Shown: one piece after another, positions 7,972-16,953 of the stretch
How the letters are laid out: each line of letters begins with the position of its first letter
Numbering within the stretch: the stretch's first letter is position 1
Assembly: GCA_959602045.1 (NCBI GenBank)
Contig: CAUGRT010000008.1
Location: forward strand, 1-64,000
Source of the DNA: an uncultured Clostridia bacterium
GTDB taxonomy: Bacteria > Bacillota > Clostridia > UBA1381
Length of the DNA stretch: 64,000 nucleotides
Reading direction: 5' to 3'
The notes under the pieces: model-generated
Databases searched by the model: none
What the model was told of the DNA's origin: nothing
Seen by the model: the letters and a program-made list of their open reading frames with translations, nothing else
Position numbers and translations under genes: made by a program

Positions 7972-10900
7972 TTATTTCACCCAAGTTTCTCCGTCAGCGT
8001 GTACTATTCCAAGATGCTCATTTGCTGCTTCAAGAATGTCATACCAAGCCCAATGTGTGTTGGTTTTGAGGTCTGTGAACTGATTGAGCTTTGTGAGGTT
8101 AGCGTTTATATACTCCTTATCAGCCGTTCGGTTTGTTGCACGGTTTACAACCGTTACAACCTCTGCACGGGTAATATTGTTATCACCCTTGAAGGTTCCG
8201 TCTGCATAACCGTTGAGCCAACCGATTGATTTTGCATAGGAAATGTCCTTAATAGCCCAATAGCTACTGTCAACATCTGTGTATTTTGTAGTATTTGCCA
8301 CAGTCTTAACCTCGTTAAACAAGCCGTAATATCTCACAGCCATTGAAACAAATTCAGCTCTTGTAACAGATGCGTCGGGTTTGAATGTTCCATCATTGTA
8401 TCCGCTTATGACATTGTATTTTTCAAGATAACCGATATATGAAGAATACCATTCTTTACTTGACACGTCGGCAAATGAAGATTTACCGCTTACGGTTTCG
8501 CCTTTTGCTTCAGCAATAAGTCTTGCAAATATAGCGGCAGCTTCAGCTCTTGACATATCGCTGTCAGGTTTGAAAGTGCCGTCATCATATCCTACAATAT
8601 ATGCTGAGTGCTTTATTGCAGGAAGAATAAGTGTACCATTTTTATCGGTCGTGCCATTAGCTACCTTTCCGCTCTTATCCTTTAGAGTTACACTAACATC
8701 AGCCTTTGCCTTGCCGGTTTTGTCGGTTGTGATAACGGTATAGAAGTTACCACTGTCGAGAGTTTTTCCGGTCGGGAGCGTCAAAGTAACATTACCATCC
8801 TTGTCGGTTGTCTTGGTAACATTAACAGTTTTGCTGTCCTTGTCCGTCACCCTAACATTTGTGGTATTCGCGCTTATATAGCTGCCACCGCCACCGCCGG
8901 AGCTGCCGCCTGAGGAGGAACCGCCACCGCTTGAAGTTTTAACAGGCAGAGTTACCTTGCCGTTTGCGTCTGTTGTTGCGGTCTTTTCTGTTGTCTTGTC
9001 CTTGATTGTTACAGATACGCCCTTGACAGCATTTCCGTCTTTATCAAGTACGGTTACTGTCGTCTGATTTGAAGTTGTCAGCGTATGCGTGTCGGGAAGT
9101 GTGACATAAACCTTGCCGTCCTTGATTTCCACAAACGCATTATTGATAATACCCTTTGTGTCATTGACCGATACCTTATAGGTTACGGTTTCGATCTCAC
9201 CCGGCTTATCCTCAACGCCGTCACCGTCGGTATCCTCGCCCTTGCCCGGCTTTTCCTCGGTAATGTTCGAGCTGCCATTATCATCGGTTACATCCTCTGA
9301 AAGTGGAGGGAACACGGCTTTACCATCATTGTTTGTAACACCGTTTAAAGATTTCACATCAGCAGCTTCTCCTGTGTCTTCTGTAACAACAGATTTTTCA
9401 GATACAGTTACATTCATATCCTTAACCGCTGTTTTATCAGCCTTGTTATAAACCGTTACGGTAATACGGTTAGCATAATCGAATTTTACATTGTCGGGAA
9501 GTTCTACGGTGATTTTGTTATCCTCTGTATGGGTAACAAACGCTTTTTCAATCGCTCCCGTTTCATTAACAACAGTTACGATATATCCGTCCACCTCCGA
9601 GTATCCGTTTACATCGGTATAATCAATATTAACAGGCGGAACAGTTGCTCTGCCGTTTTCATCGGTGAGGTTGGTTTCTGTCTTTTCTGTGCTGTCGGTA
9701 AATGTTACGCTCATATCCTTGACTGGATTATTGTCCTTGTCTGTGACAGTTGCCGTAATTCTGTTGTTGTAATCAAACACTGCGCCTTCGGGAAGTTCAA
9801 CATAGATTTTGTTGTCTTTGATATACACAAAAGCATTTTCGATTACTTTCTGCTCGTCAGAAAGAAGAATGTTGTAGCCGTTTACAAAAGCCTTACCCTC
9901 ACTGTCAGTCATATCCTCGGAAAGAGGAGGTACAACGATAGTACCGCTTTCATCGGTATTTGCCGTGTATGATTTTTCTGCAATATCGTTTACTGTTACA
10001 TTAACCTCTGCAACAGGCTTTCCGATAGAGTCAAGTACAGTTATGGTAATGCGGTTTGCATAGCTGATTGTCTTTTCATCGGGTAGCGTTACATTGATTG
10101 TGCCGTCCTCGTTGTGAATGACATACGCATTTGAAATTACTCCGATTTCGTCATTTACGATTACATTGATATTATCAACATTAACCTTTCCCTTCTCGTC
10201 CGTGTATCCGTCCGAAGCGGTAGGCAGTGTAATCTTGCCGTACATATCGGTGCTGCCTTTCTCCATAAAATCAGCGTCACCGATGGCAATTACGGTAATA
10301 TCCTTTTGAGCCTCTCCGTTGTGGTCGGTTACGGTTACGATTACGGGATTTTCTCTTGTCGGTTTGATACCGTCCGGCAAATCAACAACAATATTATTGC
10401 TCTCTCCGATATGAATGTCGCAGTTTGGAATAACAACATTGGTCTTATCGGTAACAGTTACAACAAAGGTATTCTTTTTATCTCCGTCCTCGTTTCCGAT
10501 CGTGCCGTTGTTATCGCCCGTGCTGCTCTGATTGTTCGGCACAACAAGCTGTCCGTTTTCGTCCGTTGCACCTGTTGCCGCATTGTTGTTGGTATCATAA
10601 ATAAAGATACGCAAATCATCTGCCGGCTCCTGTGTATCCGTAAAGAAGGCTGTGATTATAGTACGGTCTGCAAAGTCAAGCAGTCTGCCTTCGGGGAGCT
10701 TGATTGTAACATTGTCGTTTACATCAATGCTGATTTCGCTGTCAAAGACAGGCTTTCCGTCCTTATCGGTCAAGATAATAGAGAAATTACCCACCTGTGC
10801 GTTGCCGTCCTCGTCAGAGTTATCCTTGTCGATAAGCTGTGGAATTTCCGCTGTCTGCAAAATCTCGCCGCAGCGTTCACATTCAATATGCTTTTCGCCG

Positions 10901-13434
10901 CTGTGTTCAATCGTAGCTTCGGTGTCAACAATCCATTCTGTCGGCTGATGTCCGAGAGCTTCTCTGTAATTGCTCTTGTAGGTATCTCCGCAAACAGAGC
11001 ATACAAAGGTGCTGAATCCGAGTTCAAGACAGGTAGGCTCTGTAACGGTTTCCTCATAGCTGTGTGCCGCTTTATCAGTATAATCAGACACATACCTGTC
11101 ATTACAGTTTTTGCAAGTATAAGTTGTATATCCGATTGAAGTACAAGTAGGTTCAGTTACATTCTTTTCATAATCGTGCGGTACTTTATCAGTATAATTG
11201 CCCTTGTATTCATCACCGCAGTCATCGCACTTGAATATGGAATATCCCATCTCGGTGCAAGTCGGGGCAATAACCGTTTCAACATAATGATGTTCCTTGC
11301 AGTCCGTATAATCACCTATATATGACTTCCCGCAATCAGGGCAAGTATATACGGCATAGCCGTGTTCGGTACAAGTAGGCTCTACGGTTTCCTTGTTATA
11401 GTTATGCTCTAGCATATCGGTATAATCGCCTACATAGCTGTCACCGCAGTTAGTGCAAGTATATGTTGTGTATCCCATTGTTATACAAGTCGGATAAGTT
11501 ATAACAGTGTCATAGTTGTGTTCCTTCTTATCCTTGTAATCACTCTTGTAACTATCGCCGCATTCTGTACAGGTATATGTCGTATAACCCAATTCCGTAC
11601 ACGTCGGGTAAATAACTGACTTTGTGTAATTGTGCATTTCCTTATTGGTATAATCTCCGATATATGAAGCACCACAATCTTCACAAGTGTAAGTTGTATA
11701 TCCCATAGCAGTACAAGTTGGTTCCGTAATAGTTTCCGTATAGTGATGTCCCGCGGGCATTCTCAAAATCACTCCGCACTCGGTACATCTCTGCGGTTCC
11801 GTACAAGTAGGATCATCTCCGTATGTGTGTCCCTTTGACGATATAGCCTTAATCATACTCTTGTTGCAATTCATACAGTGATATTCCATAACGCCCTCGG
11901 CATCGCAAGTGGAGTTGGTAACGGTGTGTCCCTCGTCCCACTTATGATCGGTCGGTTCTGTATAGTCGCTTACATAATGGTAATCGCACATTGTACAGGT
12001 ATGTGTGGTGTAACCTTTTTCCGTACAAGTCGGCTCTTTTGTGATATGCTCGTATGCGTGGGATATAATCGGCGTTATATCGGTTATATAGTTATCTCCG
12101 CACACCTCGCAGATATGTTCCGTATAGCCTGTCATTCTGCAAGTGGGATTGTGCTTTACTGTCTTGTAGCTGTGCGCTGCAAGAGAAGTGGTTTCCTCAT
12201 AGAAATCTCCGCAGTCGGAACACAGCCACAGTTTTAATCCACCCTGCTTACAAGTTGCTTCACGGATAGTAATTGGCTTGTAGTTATGTCCTGTTGCCTG
12301 CGTATAGTTCCTTTTCTCAAGTCTTCCACAGCCGTCGCATTGCCAATGTTCATAACCCAAGTTTTCACAAGACGGTTTAATCGTTTCAACATATCTGTAA
12401 TCGTGGCTGTGTTCTTCATTTGAGTTTGTCGGAGGAAGAATGATAATAGTATCATTTTCATCTTCCAATAGCCATACATACGATACACCGTTTTCCGTCA
12501 TGCTCTTTCCGTCATATTTATAATCAATTTCATAATATACGGGATAATATCCTGCTTCGGTATAGTTTGGTGCCGATGTTAATGTGCAGCTATTTGCACT
12601 TGTGCCATAACGAATACTTGTGTGAACATCGCCTTCGGAAAGGTCTGAAACACTTACGGTATGAGGAGCACCGTCAACCGTTCCGTAATATGAACTTACA
12701 ACACTTTTTGCTGTAATATATTCATTTGTTTCATATCCGCAATCATCACATCTCTCTGAAACATAGAAACGGTTGTTTCCAAGCTGAGCGTCGATAACCT
12801 CAATGAAGTTATGGGCTTCTCTTTTTTCTGTAGCTCTTGCCTTTGTTCCTTTGCAAAACTGGCAATACTGACCTCTTTTCAAAACCGTTGTATGGTAAGT
12901 GTCGTTATACGGTTCGTATGTGGTGTTGTCAAAGTCAAGGAAAAAATCGTGGTCACAGCTATTTAAGCTATATACATTTCTGCTAAAGCAATATGAGTCA
13001 AAGCCATCAGCCGAATTGATTGTGCCGCATACCTGACAAATAGATTTCGTCCAATGATAGGTGGTATAGGTTGCATCAATTCCCGGTCTTCCGTCATCAA
13101 TATTTCCTTTTGTTACTCCGTCCGTCATCGTACCGTCAGAATACGCAACACCACGATTTAGTGCGGTAGTGCCTGACTTGGTATATTCCGGCGTTCTGTA
13201 AGTCAGCATGATAGTATCTTTATTACACACAGGACACCATAATGTCTCCTGCGTAATCGTTGCATTGAAATCAAGTTCATTTGTCCTGCCGTTTGAAGTA
13301 ATCCAAACATCAGCCGGATCAATATATTCATTTACCTGTGCGGCAAATACACTCATCGAGGGGATTGCTCCGATTGTCATAATAACTGCCAACATCCCCG
13401 AAATTAAGGATTTAATTGAATGTTTTGTTTTCAT
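7972..13434 (-). CDS. Giant SLH-anchored surface protein with Cys-pair repeats and Ig-like repeats
   Basis: This 1820-residue secreted protein is cargo of the element. A signal peptide (1-32, ending VFAA) precedes a unique region with several CxxC pairs. About 13-14 tandem repeats of roughly 38 residues follow (about 346-863), each reading H-N-Y...PTC...GYTTYTC-xx-CG...DYTD. Next come six Ig-like/peptidase-regulatory-like repeats of about 105 residues, a Gly/Ser linker near residue 1500, and a seventh Ig-like unit. Three SLH motifs (DGTFKPD-SRAEAAAIF, DGTFKPD-TRAEFVSM, DGTFKGD-TRAEVVTV; about 1610-1790) close the protein and should bind the cell-wall pyruvylated polymer. There is no LPXTG. 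Each Cys-pair repeat could hold a metal or form disulfides. An adhesin or mating-aggregation role is inference. GGAGG precedes the ATG. Confidence 0.9.
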   Translation of the reverse strand: MKTKHSIKSLISGMLAVIMTIGAIPSMSVFAAQVNEYIDPADVWITSNGRTNELDFNATITQETLWCPVCNKDTIMLTYRTPEYTKSGTTALNRGVAYSDGTMTDGVTKGNIDDGRPGIDATYTTYHWTKSICQVCGTINSADGFDSYCFSRNVYSLNSCDHDFFLDFDNTTYEPYNDTYHTTVLKRGQYCQFCKGTKARATEKREAHNFIEVIDAQLGNNRFYVSERCDDCGYETNEYITAKSVVSSYYGTVDGAPHTVSVSDLSEGDVHTSIRYGTSANSCTLTSAPNYTEAGYYPVYYEIDYKYDGKSMTENGVSYVWLLEDENDTIIILPPTNSNEEHSHDYRYVETIKPSCENLGYEHWQCDGCGRLEKRNYTQATGHNYKPITIREATCKQGGLKLWLCSDCGDFYEETTSLAAHSYKTVKHNPTCRMTGYTEHICEVCGDNYITDITPIISHAYEHITKEPTCTEKGYTTHTCTMCDYHYVSDYTEPTDHKWDEGHTVTNSTCDAEGVMEYHCMNCNKSMIKAISSKGHTYGDDPTCTEPQRCTECGVILRMPAGHHYTETITEPTCTAMGYTTYTCEDCGASYIGDYTNKEMHNYTKSVIYPTCTELGYTTYTCTECGDSYKSDYKDKKEHNYDTVITYPTCITMGYTTYTCTNCGDSYVGDYTDMLEHNYNKETVEPTCTEHGYAVYTCPDCGKSYIGDYTDCKEHHYVETVIAPTCTEMGYSIFKCDDCGDEYKGNYTDKVPHDYEKNVTEPTCTSIGYTTYTCKNCNDRYVSDYTDKAAHSYEETVTEPTCLELGFSTFVCSVCGDTYKSNYREALGHQPTEWIVDTEATIEHSGEKHIECERCGEILQTAEIPQLIDKDNSDEDGNAQVGNFSIILTDKDGKPVFDSEISIDVNDNVTIKLPEGRLLDFADRTIITAFFTDTQEPADDLRIFIYDTNNNAATGATDENGQLVVPNNQSSTGDNNGTIGNEDGDKKNTFVVTVTDKTNVVIPNCDIHIGESNNIVVDLPDGIKPTRENPVIVTVTDHNGEAQKDITVIAIGDADFMEKGSTDMYGKITLPTASDGYTDEKGKVNVDNINVIVNDEIGVISNAYVIHNEDGTINVTLPDEKTISYANRITITVLDSIGKPVAEVNVTVNDIAEKSYTANTDESGTIVVPPLSEDMTDSEGKAFVNGYNILLSDEQKVIENAFVYIKDNKIYVELPEGAVFDYNNRITATVTDKDNNPVKDMSVTFTDSTEKTETNLTDENGRATVPPVNIDYTDVNGYSEVDGYIVTVVNETGAIEKAFVTHTEDNKITVELPDNVKFDYANRITVTVYNKADKTAVKDMNVTVSEKSVVTEDTGEAADVKSLNGVTNNDGKAVFPPLSEDVTDDNGSSNITEEKPGKGEDTDGDGVEDKPGEIETVTYKVSVNDTKGIINNAFVEIKDGKVYVTLPDTHTLTTSNQTTVTVLDKDGNAVKGVSVTIKDKTTEKTATTDANGKVTLPVKTSSGGGSSSGGSSGGGGGSYISANTTNVRVTDKDSKTVNVTKTTDKDGNVTLTLPTGKTLDSGNFYTVITTDKTGKAKADVSVTLKDKSGKVANGTTDKNGTLILPAIKHSAYIVGYDDGTFKPDSDMSRAEAAAIFARLIAEAKGETVSGKSSFADVSSKEWYSSYIGYLEKYNVISGYNDGTFKPDASVTRAEFVSMAVRYYGLFNEVKTVANTTKYTDVDSSYWAIKDISYAKSIGWLNGYADGTFKGDNNITRAEVVTVVNRATNRTADKEYINANLTKLNQFTDLKTNTHWAWYDILEAANEHLGIVHADGETWVK

Positions 13435-13493
13435 GTTCTTTAACCTCCGGATTTTTCTTCGTATTTATAGTCTGAAATTCTTTCACCAATGCC

Positions 13494-13602
13494 GTTTGGG
13501 AAAAGAGAAGCAAGCAGATTGTGCGTTTGCACGAACGCCGTGTACTCAATGTACATAAGTGAGTGCGGACGTGCGAGATGTGCCGCTTATCTTTTTCCAA
13601 AC
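13494..13602 (-). other. Structured leader upstream of the giant surface-protein gene
   Basis: GTTTGGGAAAAGAGAAGC (13494-13511) faces GCTTATCTTTTTCCAAAC (13585-13602), pairing at 16 of 18 positions. Inside are GTGC-GCAC (13521-13532), TGTAC-GTACA (13540-13554) and GCGG...CCGC hairpins, giving a cloverleaf-like fold. It lies in the 230-bp gap, about 60 bp upstream of the start of the 1820-residue gene, so it would be in its mRNA leader. Confidence 0.55.
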
Positions 13603-13664
13603 TCTCGTCCCGGTAACTCACTAAGGCGGCTTGTACCTATAAATCAAATAATGTTTTATCATAA

Positions 13665-14276
13665 TCACAGCTCCTGTCCATGTGTTTTCGTATCCGTCTT
13701 TTTATTTAAATCATCTTTCTTCGGCTCAATGGGTATAGCCATAATGCCTTTTCCCATTTTTAAAAATGCTTCGGGATTCTTAAACATTTTCTCAAACTTT
13801 GCTCTGTGCTCAGGTTGTAAAGAAACAAAATTCTCATCACCCAAACCGCAGACAAAGAATGTCCCAGCTATAATATCAAGCATTTTGCCGTTTTCATCTT
13901 TTACAGCCCGATTCAGTTCTGAACCGTTAATTTTTCCTTCCTCATTGCATACAATCGCAACAGGCTCTTCAAAAAAATATGCTGCCTGAATGTTACCGCC
14001 TACAATATTCTGCATAGAAGAAAGTCCTGCTTCTATAGTGGTCATTTTTGCATATTGACCGGGTTCTACAAGCAGGACTTCCAATTCATTCGTTTTTTCA
14101 ATTTCTTTGCCGTTATCGGATTCATATTCAACGCCTACAAAGTTTTCACTGTCTAAGATAATATCGGCATCCTTCCACATATCTTCAACCATCTGTATGG
14201 CATCATCTTTTGAATCAGCTTCTACAACTACCGATTTTTGAAGTGTCTCGGTAATTGTTACTTCAAACTCCTTCAT
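13665..14276 (-). CDS. DpnD/PcfM-like plus DUF3846 protein
   Basis: This 203-residue cytoplasmic protein has two parts. Residues 1-55 (KEFEVTITETLQKSVVVEA then AIQMVEDMWKDADIIL and FVGVEYE) resemble the short DpnD/PcfM domain. Residues 65-175 (VLLVEPGQYAKMTTI, IVGGNIQAAYFFEEPVAIVCNEEG, ELNRAV, DIIAGTFFVCG) match DUF3846, a family common in conjugative elements and phages with no known reaction. The start is the second ATG (14276), about eight bases after GAGGTG. The upstream ATG would leave only two. The gene overlaps the 3' end of the small Cys protein by 14 bp, so translation is probably coupled. Confidence 0.75.
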   Translation of the reverse strand: MKEFEVTITETLQKSVVVEADSKDDAIQMVEDMWKDADIILDSENFVGVEYESDNGKEIEKTNELEVLLVEPGQYAKMTTIEAGLSSMQNIVGGNIQAAYFFEEPVAIVCNEEGKINGSELNRAVKDENGKMLDIIAGTFFVCGLGDENFVSLQPEHRAKFEKMFKNPEAFLKMGKGIMAIPIEPKKDDLNKKTDTKTHGQEL

Positions 14277-14424
14277 CGTCATTCACCTCACTTTCTTCAA
14301 TGGGAGAGAAGAATGGACAGCTCTTACCGTTATGGTATTGTAAATACGGGCACACCTCACTTTTCGGATCAAGCTTATAGCTCTCCGCTCCTGTTTTACA
14401 TTTGGGACATAATTGTTTGTTCAT
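14263..14424 (-). CDS. Small cysteine-rich (zinc-ribbon-like) protein, 53 aa
   Basis: This gene is too short for most ORF callers but well supported. GGAG lies eight bases before the ATG, and it is nested tightly between parB (five bases away) and the DUF3846 gene (14-bp overlap). The protein begins MNKQLCPKCKTGAESYKLD and has Cys residues at 6, 9, 25 and 36. CPKC followed by two more Cys suggests one zinc site. No function is known to me. The operon position suggests a small regulatory or DNA-associated role in the element, which is inference. Confidence 0.7.
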   Translation of the reverse strand: MNKQLCPKCKTGAESYKLDPKSEVCPYLQYHNGKSCPFFSPIEESEVNDDEGV

Positions 14425-14428
14425 CGGT

Positions 14429-15310
14429 TTAACTCCTCTCTGTGTTTCTTTTCTTTGTTCTGTTTTTTAACCAATTTTCCAAAAGCTTCAAAATCGTGTT
14501 TTTCATTTGGCTTGGTGTAAATGAACGCGGAAAATATTTTTTTATTTCGTCAGGTTCTATTGTTATTTTATCAAAGTCGCTTTTCTTCTCCTCCGACATA
14601 ATCTCCCGCATAGCTTCGACAGTGCATTTGCCGCTTTTGCTTAATTTTTTTATACGCTGCGCTTGGGATAATGACGGTGCGTTTTGCGAATATTCCATCG
14701 CATCTAAAAATCCCTGCTGTTCTTCTTGCGAAAGGCTCGCAAGCTCCACGGCAGGGGTAAATGAGATTTCCTTGCTATCAACCTTGTCTAAGAGTGCCGG
14801 TTCGAGGCTTGCAAGACGGATATACCTTTCGATGTTTCTGACACTTTCGCCTGTATCTTGTGATAGTTTTTCAACTGTCCACGACTTTCCGCCATTTTGG
14901 CGGAAAGTTAAATCGTCTCGTTTTCCTTGATGTTTTAGGGCTTCCATTTTCATTTTGTACGCAAGCGCACGTTCACTCGGCAGTATATTTTCCCTTTGCA
15001 GATTGCTGTCCACCATAAAGATTACCGCTTCATCGTCCGTGAGTTCTTTTACAATAACGGGCATTGTTTCAAGTCCTGCTGCTTCACAGGCGTACAGTCT
15101 GCGATGCCCGGATATTATCTCATAACCTCCGCTCGGATCAGGACGAACGACGGCAGGGGATAGCACTCCGACTTGTGAAATACTGTCTATTGTCTGCTGC
15201 ATAAGCTCATCATCTAATACCTTAAACGGATGATTTTTGAATGGATGCAACTCTGTCAGCTTTATTTCCACAACTTGATTGGAATCCAGCTGTTTTTTCT
15301 TTGTAGACAT
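14429..15310 (-). CDS. ParB/Spo0J-family partition protein
   Basis: This 293-residue protein has a ParB N-terminal nuclease-like/CTP-binding fold (about residues 10-105), with YEIISGHRRLYACEAAGLETMPVIV (residues 68-92) and DSNLQRENILPSERALAYKMKME. A helix-turn-helix follows (about 130-215, KSWTVEKLSQDTGESVRNIERYIRL), then a short C-terminal part. Such proteins bind centromere-like sites and stabilise or regulate circular element copies. No parA gene lies beside it here, so it may work with a ParA encoded elsewhere or act as a regulator. It is the third gene after the replication initiator, typical for the maintenance module of Tn1549-like elements. Confidence 0.9.
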   Translation of the reverse strand: MSTKKKQLDSNQVVEIKLTELHPFKNHPFKVLDDELMQQTIDSISQVGVLSPAVVRPDPSGGYEIISGHRRLYACEAAGLETMPVIVKELTDDEAVIFMVDSNLQRENILPSERALAYKMKMEALKHQGKRDDLTFRQNGGKSWTVEKLSQDTGESVRNIERYIRLASLEPALLDKVDSKEISFTPAVELASLSQEEQQGFLDAMEYSQNAPSLSQAQRIKKLSKSGKCTVEAMREIMSEEKKSDFDKITIEPDEIKKYFPRSFTPSQMKNTILKLLENWLKNRTKKRNTERS

Positions 15311-15348
15311 TTATATCACCTCCGTTTCACTTGAGATATAGCCTATTT

Positions 15349-15471
15349 TTATTGAAATTTACTGTTTATGTTACCTGCGGCTTTATCTGCGCGTCCCGCA
15401 GCAACACAACAGCATACGGTTATTGCTCCCACTATAGCGCCTATTGTAAACGCAGTAATTATTCCAATCAT
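15349..15471 (-). CDS. DUF3789-family single-pass miniprotein, 40 aa
   Basis: This tiny gene starts three bases below the stop of the replication initiator, with GGAGG eight bases before the ATG. The protein is MIGIITAFTIGAIVGAITVC followed by CCVAAGRADKAAGN. It is one membrane helix with a short cytoplasmic tail, matching the DUF3789 pattern seen in many Clostridial conjugative elements. Function is unknown. Confidence 0.72.
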   Translation of the reverse strand: MIGIITAFTIGAIVGAITVCCCVAAGRADKAAGNINSKFQ

Positions 15472-15473
15472 TC

Positions 15474-16310
15474 TTACCGCCTCCCTCCGTTGCCGTATAA
15501 ATCGTTTCTCACCATATTCGACAGGTTTGTTTCCGCCGTTGCGGGTATATTGAACAGCGAAGTTATCAGATAGGCTTTTGTATTGCTGATTTTTTCATTG
15601 CGCCGCGAAAATTCAAGCATAAAAGCCTCTAACCTACTGTAATCAATTTCAAGAAATCTCTGCCGTACAAGCTCAGTCGGATACTGCTTTTTCTCTATGG
15701 TATAGTACGGGGTGTCTATCGTAAGTACCTCCGCCATTACGGAAACTATTTCATCAATAACCGCCTTGTCATAGCTGTAAACAAGAGTATCGTATTCAAT
15801 ATTATATTTAATACGCTCTGTGTTTTTGTTGTATCTATCTATCCATCGAATTTCTTGAGCTTGCCCTCTTTGATTGATAGATGGATATTTAATTAAATCA
15901 GTATTTATTTTTTCTTTATTTGTTATTTCTATATTTAATTGCGTTGTGTTTTCCGGTGTCGGGTTATCCGCAATCGGGTTATCCGATATTGGATTTTCCG
16001 AACACGGGTTTTCCAATATCGGCTGCTCATAAATTGTATATTCTATCGCTGCCATTTTGCCAAACTCGTCACGCCCCTGTTTGCGAGTAATATATCCGGC
16101 TTCTTCAAGCTCCAAAACTGCCGTCCGTATTGCATCAATCTTTTCCTTATTGATACGAGCAAGCCCCTTTAGGGTGTAGTCCCAATCGTCAGGCAAGGAT
16201 AACATCTGTGACAAAAGTCCTTTTGCTTTCAAGGACAAATCCTTGTTACGCAGATGATGATTTGACATAACCGTGTAATTTTTATTTTTCTCAATTCTGA
16301 ATACTGACAT
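15474..16310 (-). CDS. Replication initiator protein A (RepA_N-like, DUF6017 C-terminus)
   Basis: This protein probably starts replication of the excised circular element. The N-terminal winged-helix domain (MSVFRIEKNKNYTVMSNHHL, then LSLKAKGLLSQMLSLPDDWDYT, residues about 1-95) is the RepA_N/helix-turn-helix hallmark. A low-complexity linker with NPISDNPIADNPTPEN follows. The C-terminal 120 residues (YDTLVYSYDKAVIDEIV, RLEAFMLEFSRRNEKISN, YLITSLFNIP) match DUF6017. The start is set at 16310, where AGGAGG lies seven bases before the ATG, giving 278 residues. The upstream gap with attenuator-like and repeated sequences is a natural place for the origin. Confidence 0.9.
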   Translation of the reverse strand: MSVFRIEKNKNYTVMSNHHLRNKDLSLKAKGLLSQMLSLPDDWDYTLKGLARINKEKIDAIRTAVLELEEAGYITRKQGRDEFGKMAAIEYTIYEQPILENPCSENPISDNPIADNPTPENTTQLNIEITNKEKINTDLIKYPSINQRGQAQEIRWIDRYNKNTERIKYNIEYDTLVYSYDKAVIDEIVSVMAEVLTIDTPYYTIEKKQYPTELVRQRFLEIDYSRLEAFMLEFSRRNEKISNTKAYLITSLFNIPATAETNLSNMVRNDLYGNGGRR

Positions 16311-16530
16311 CGTAAACCTCCTTTTCTCGATGCTTTTTCTTTCCATCTCGTTCCCGCTCTAATTTTCTAAACAGTTTATGACCGTCTGCATTTGTTAAAC
16401 AAGCGAACCACTCCGAGAGAAAAAAACATTTAATCTCGTTTCTTACCGATACGGATTTTGACCGCCTGTAATCTTTTGCTGCTTGAACAATAATTGCATC
16501 GGCAAGCAGTTCATAATTTTTATCGTACAT
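16291..16530 (-). CDS. Conserved conjugative-element hypothetical protein, 79 aa
   Basis: This is a small basic, mostly helical protein starting MYDKNYELLADAIIVQAAKD with a central FFLSEWFACLTNADG. The same pattern (a short protein beginning with DAIIVQA-DYR and containing an SEWF-type motif) is common just upstream of the replication initiator in Tn1549-like elements, but no role is known. GGAGG lies eight bases before the chosen ATG. The 3' end overlaps the start of repA by 20 bp, so it is the first gene of the maintenance operon. Confidence 0.72.
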   Translation of the reverse strand: MYDKNYELLADAIIVQAAKDYRRSKSVSVRNEIKCFFLSEWFACLTNADGHKLFRKLERERDGKKKHREKEVYDVSIQN

Positions 16531-16561
16531 TTTCTTTACCTCCGTCCCGAAATTGGACAAC

Positions 16562-16609
16562 AAAAAAGCGTGTCCACATTAGCTCGCAATGAGCAAAGTA
16601 AACACGCTT
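16562..16609 (-). promoter_or_regulatory. Attenuator-like hairpin ahead of the replication operon
   Basis: On the minus strand AAGCGTGT and ACACGCTT enclose a smaller GCTC-GAGC hairpin, followed by TTTTTT. It stands 32 bp upstream of the first gene of the rep operon and inside its expected leader, so it looks like a terminator that must be read through. Attenuation is a known control of replication genes in Gram-positive plasmids. Its use here is inference. Confidence 0.6.
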
Positions 16610-16682
16610 GTGAAATGTAGCTATCAAGTTTTGAAAATATCAGCTCCGTGGATTTATGCTATAAAATCAATTTAATTTTATC

Positions 16683-16877
16683 AAATTCAGTCAAACTGTT
16701 TCAGAGTCGCTAAACAGAAAAAATTCAACCTGAAAAAGTGGAAATTACGACCGAAAATCAACTGAATTTTCACCCCGAATTTATCCCTTTTTGGTCCTAA
16801 AAGGGTATTTTCACCCCGATTTATCCCCTATAAAATGGAACAAATTAGCACAAATTTCGTTAAATTCGGTCAAAGCC
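16683..16877. repeat. Repeated motifs in the gene-free gap next to repA (candidate origin or element end)
   Basis: The 16610-16900 gap has no gene. It holds two pairs of direct repeats: AAATTCAGTCAAACTG (16683-16698) with AAATTCGGTCAAAGCC (16862-16877), and TTTTCACCCCGAATTTATCC (16767-16786) with TTTTCACCCCGATTTATCC (16808-16826). The second pair is 41 bp apart. These could be iterons for the replication initiator or integrase-arm sites. The chromosomal junction should be in or beside this gap. Confidence 0.5.
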
Positions 16878-16899
16878 GACAGAAAAATCAGGGCATAGA

Positions 16900-16942
16900 A
16901 AAACCCCGAAAACCGCATAACTGCGTGGTTTTTCGGGGTTTG
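16900..16942 (-). terminator. Terminator of rplM-rpsI
   Basis: A long stem (AAACCCCGAAAACC against GGTTTTTCGGGGTTT) has a small loop hairpin, with a T run on the minus strand. It begins 12 bp below the rpsI stop. Confidence 0.9.
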
Positions 16943-16953
16943 TAATCGAGATT

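Noticed and set aside
9085..11139. Several open frames on the plus strand opposite the giant surface gene
   Set aside because: They are antisense shadows of the repetitive coding sequence without start signals.
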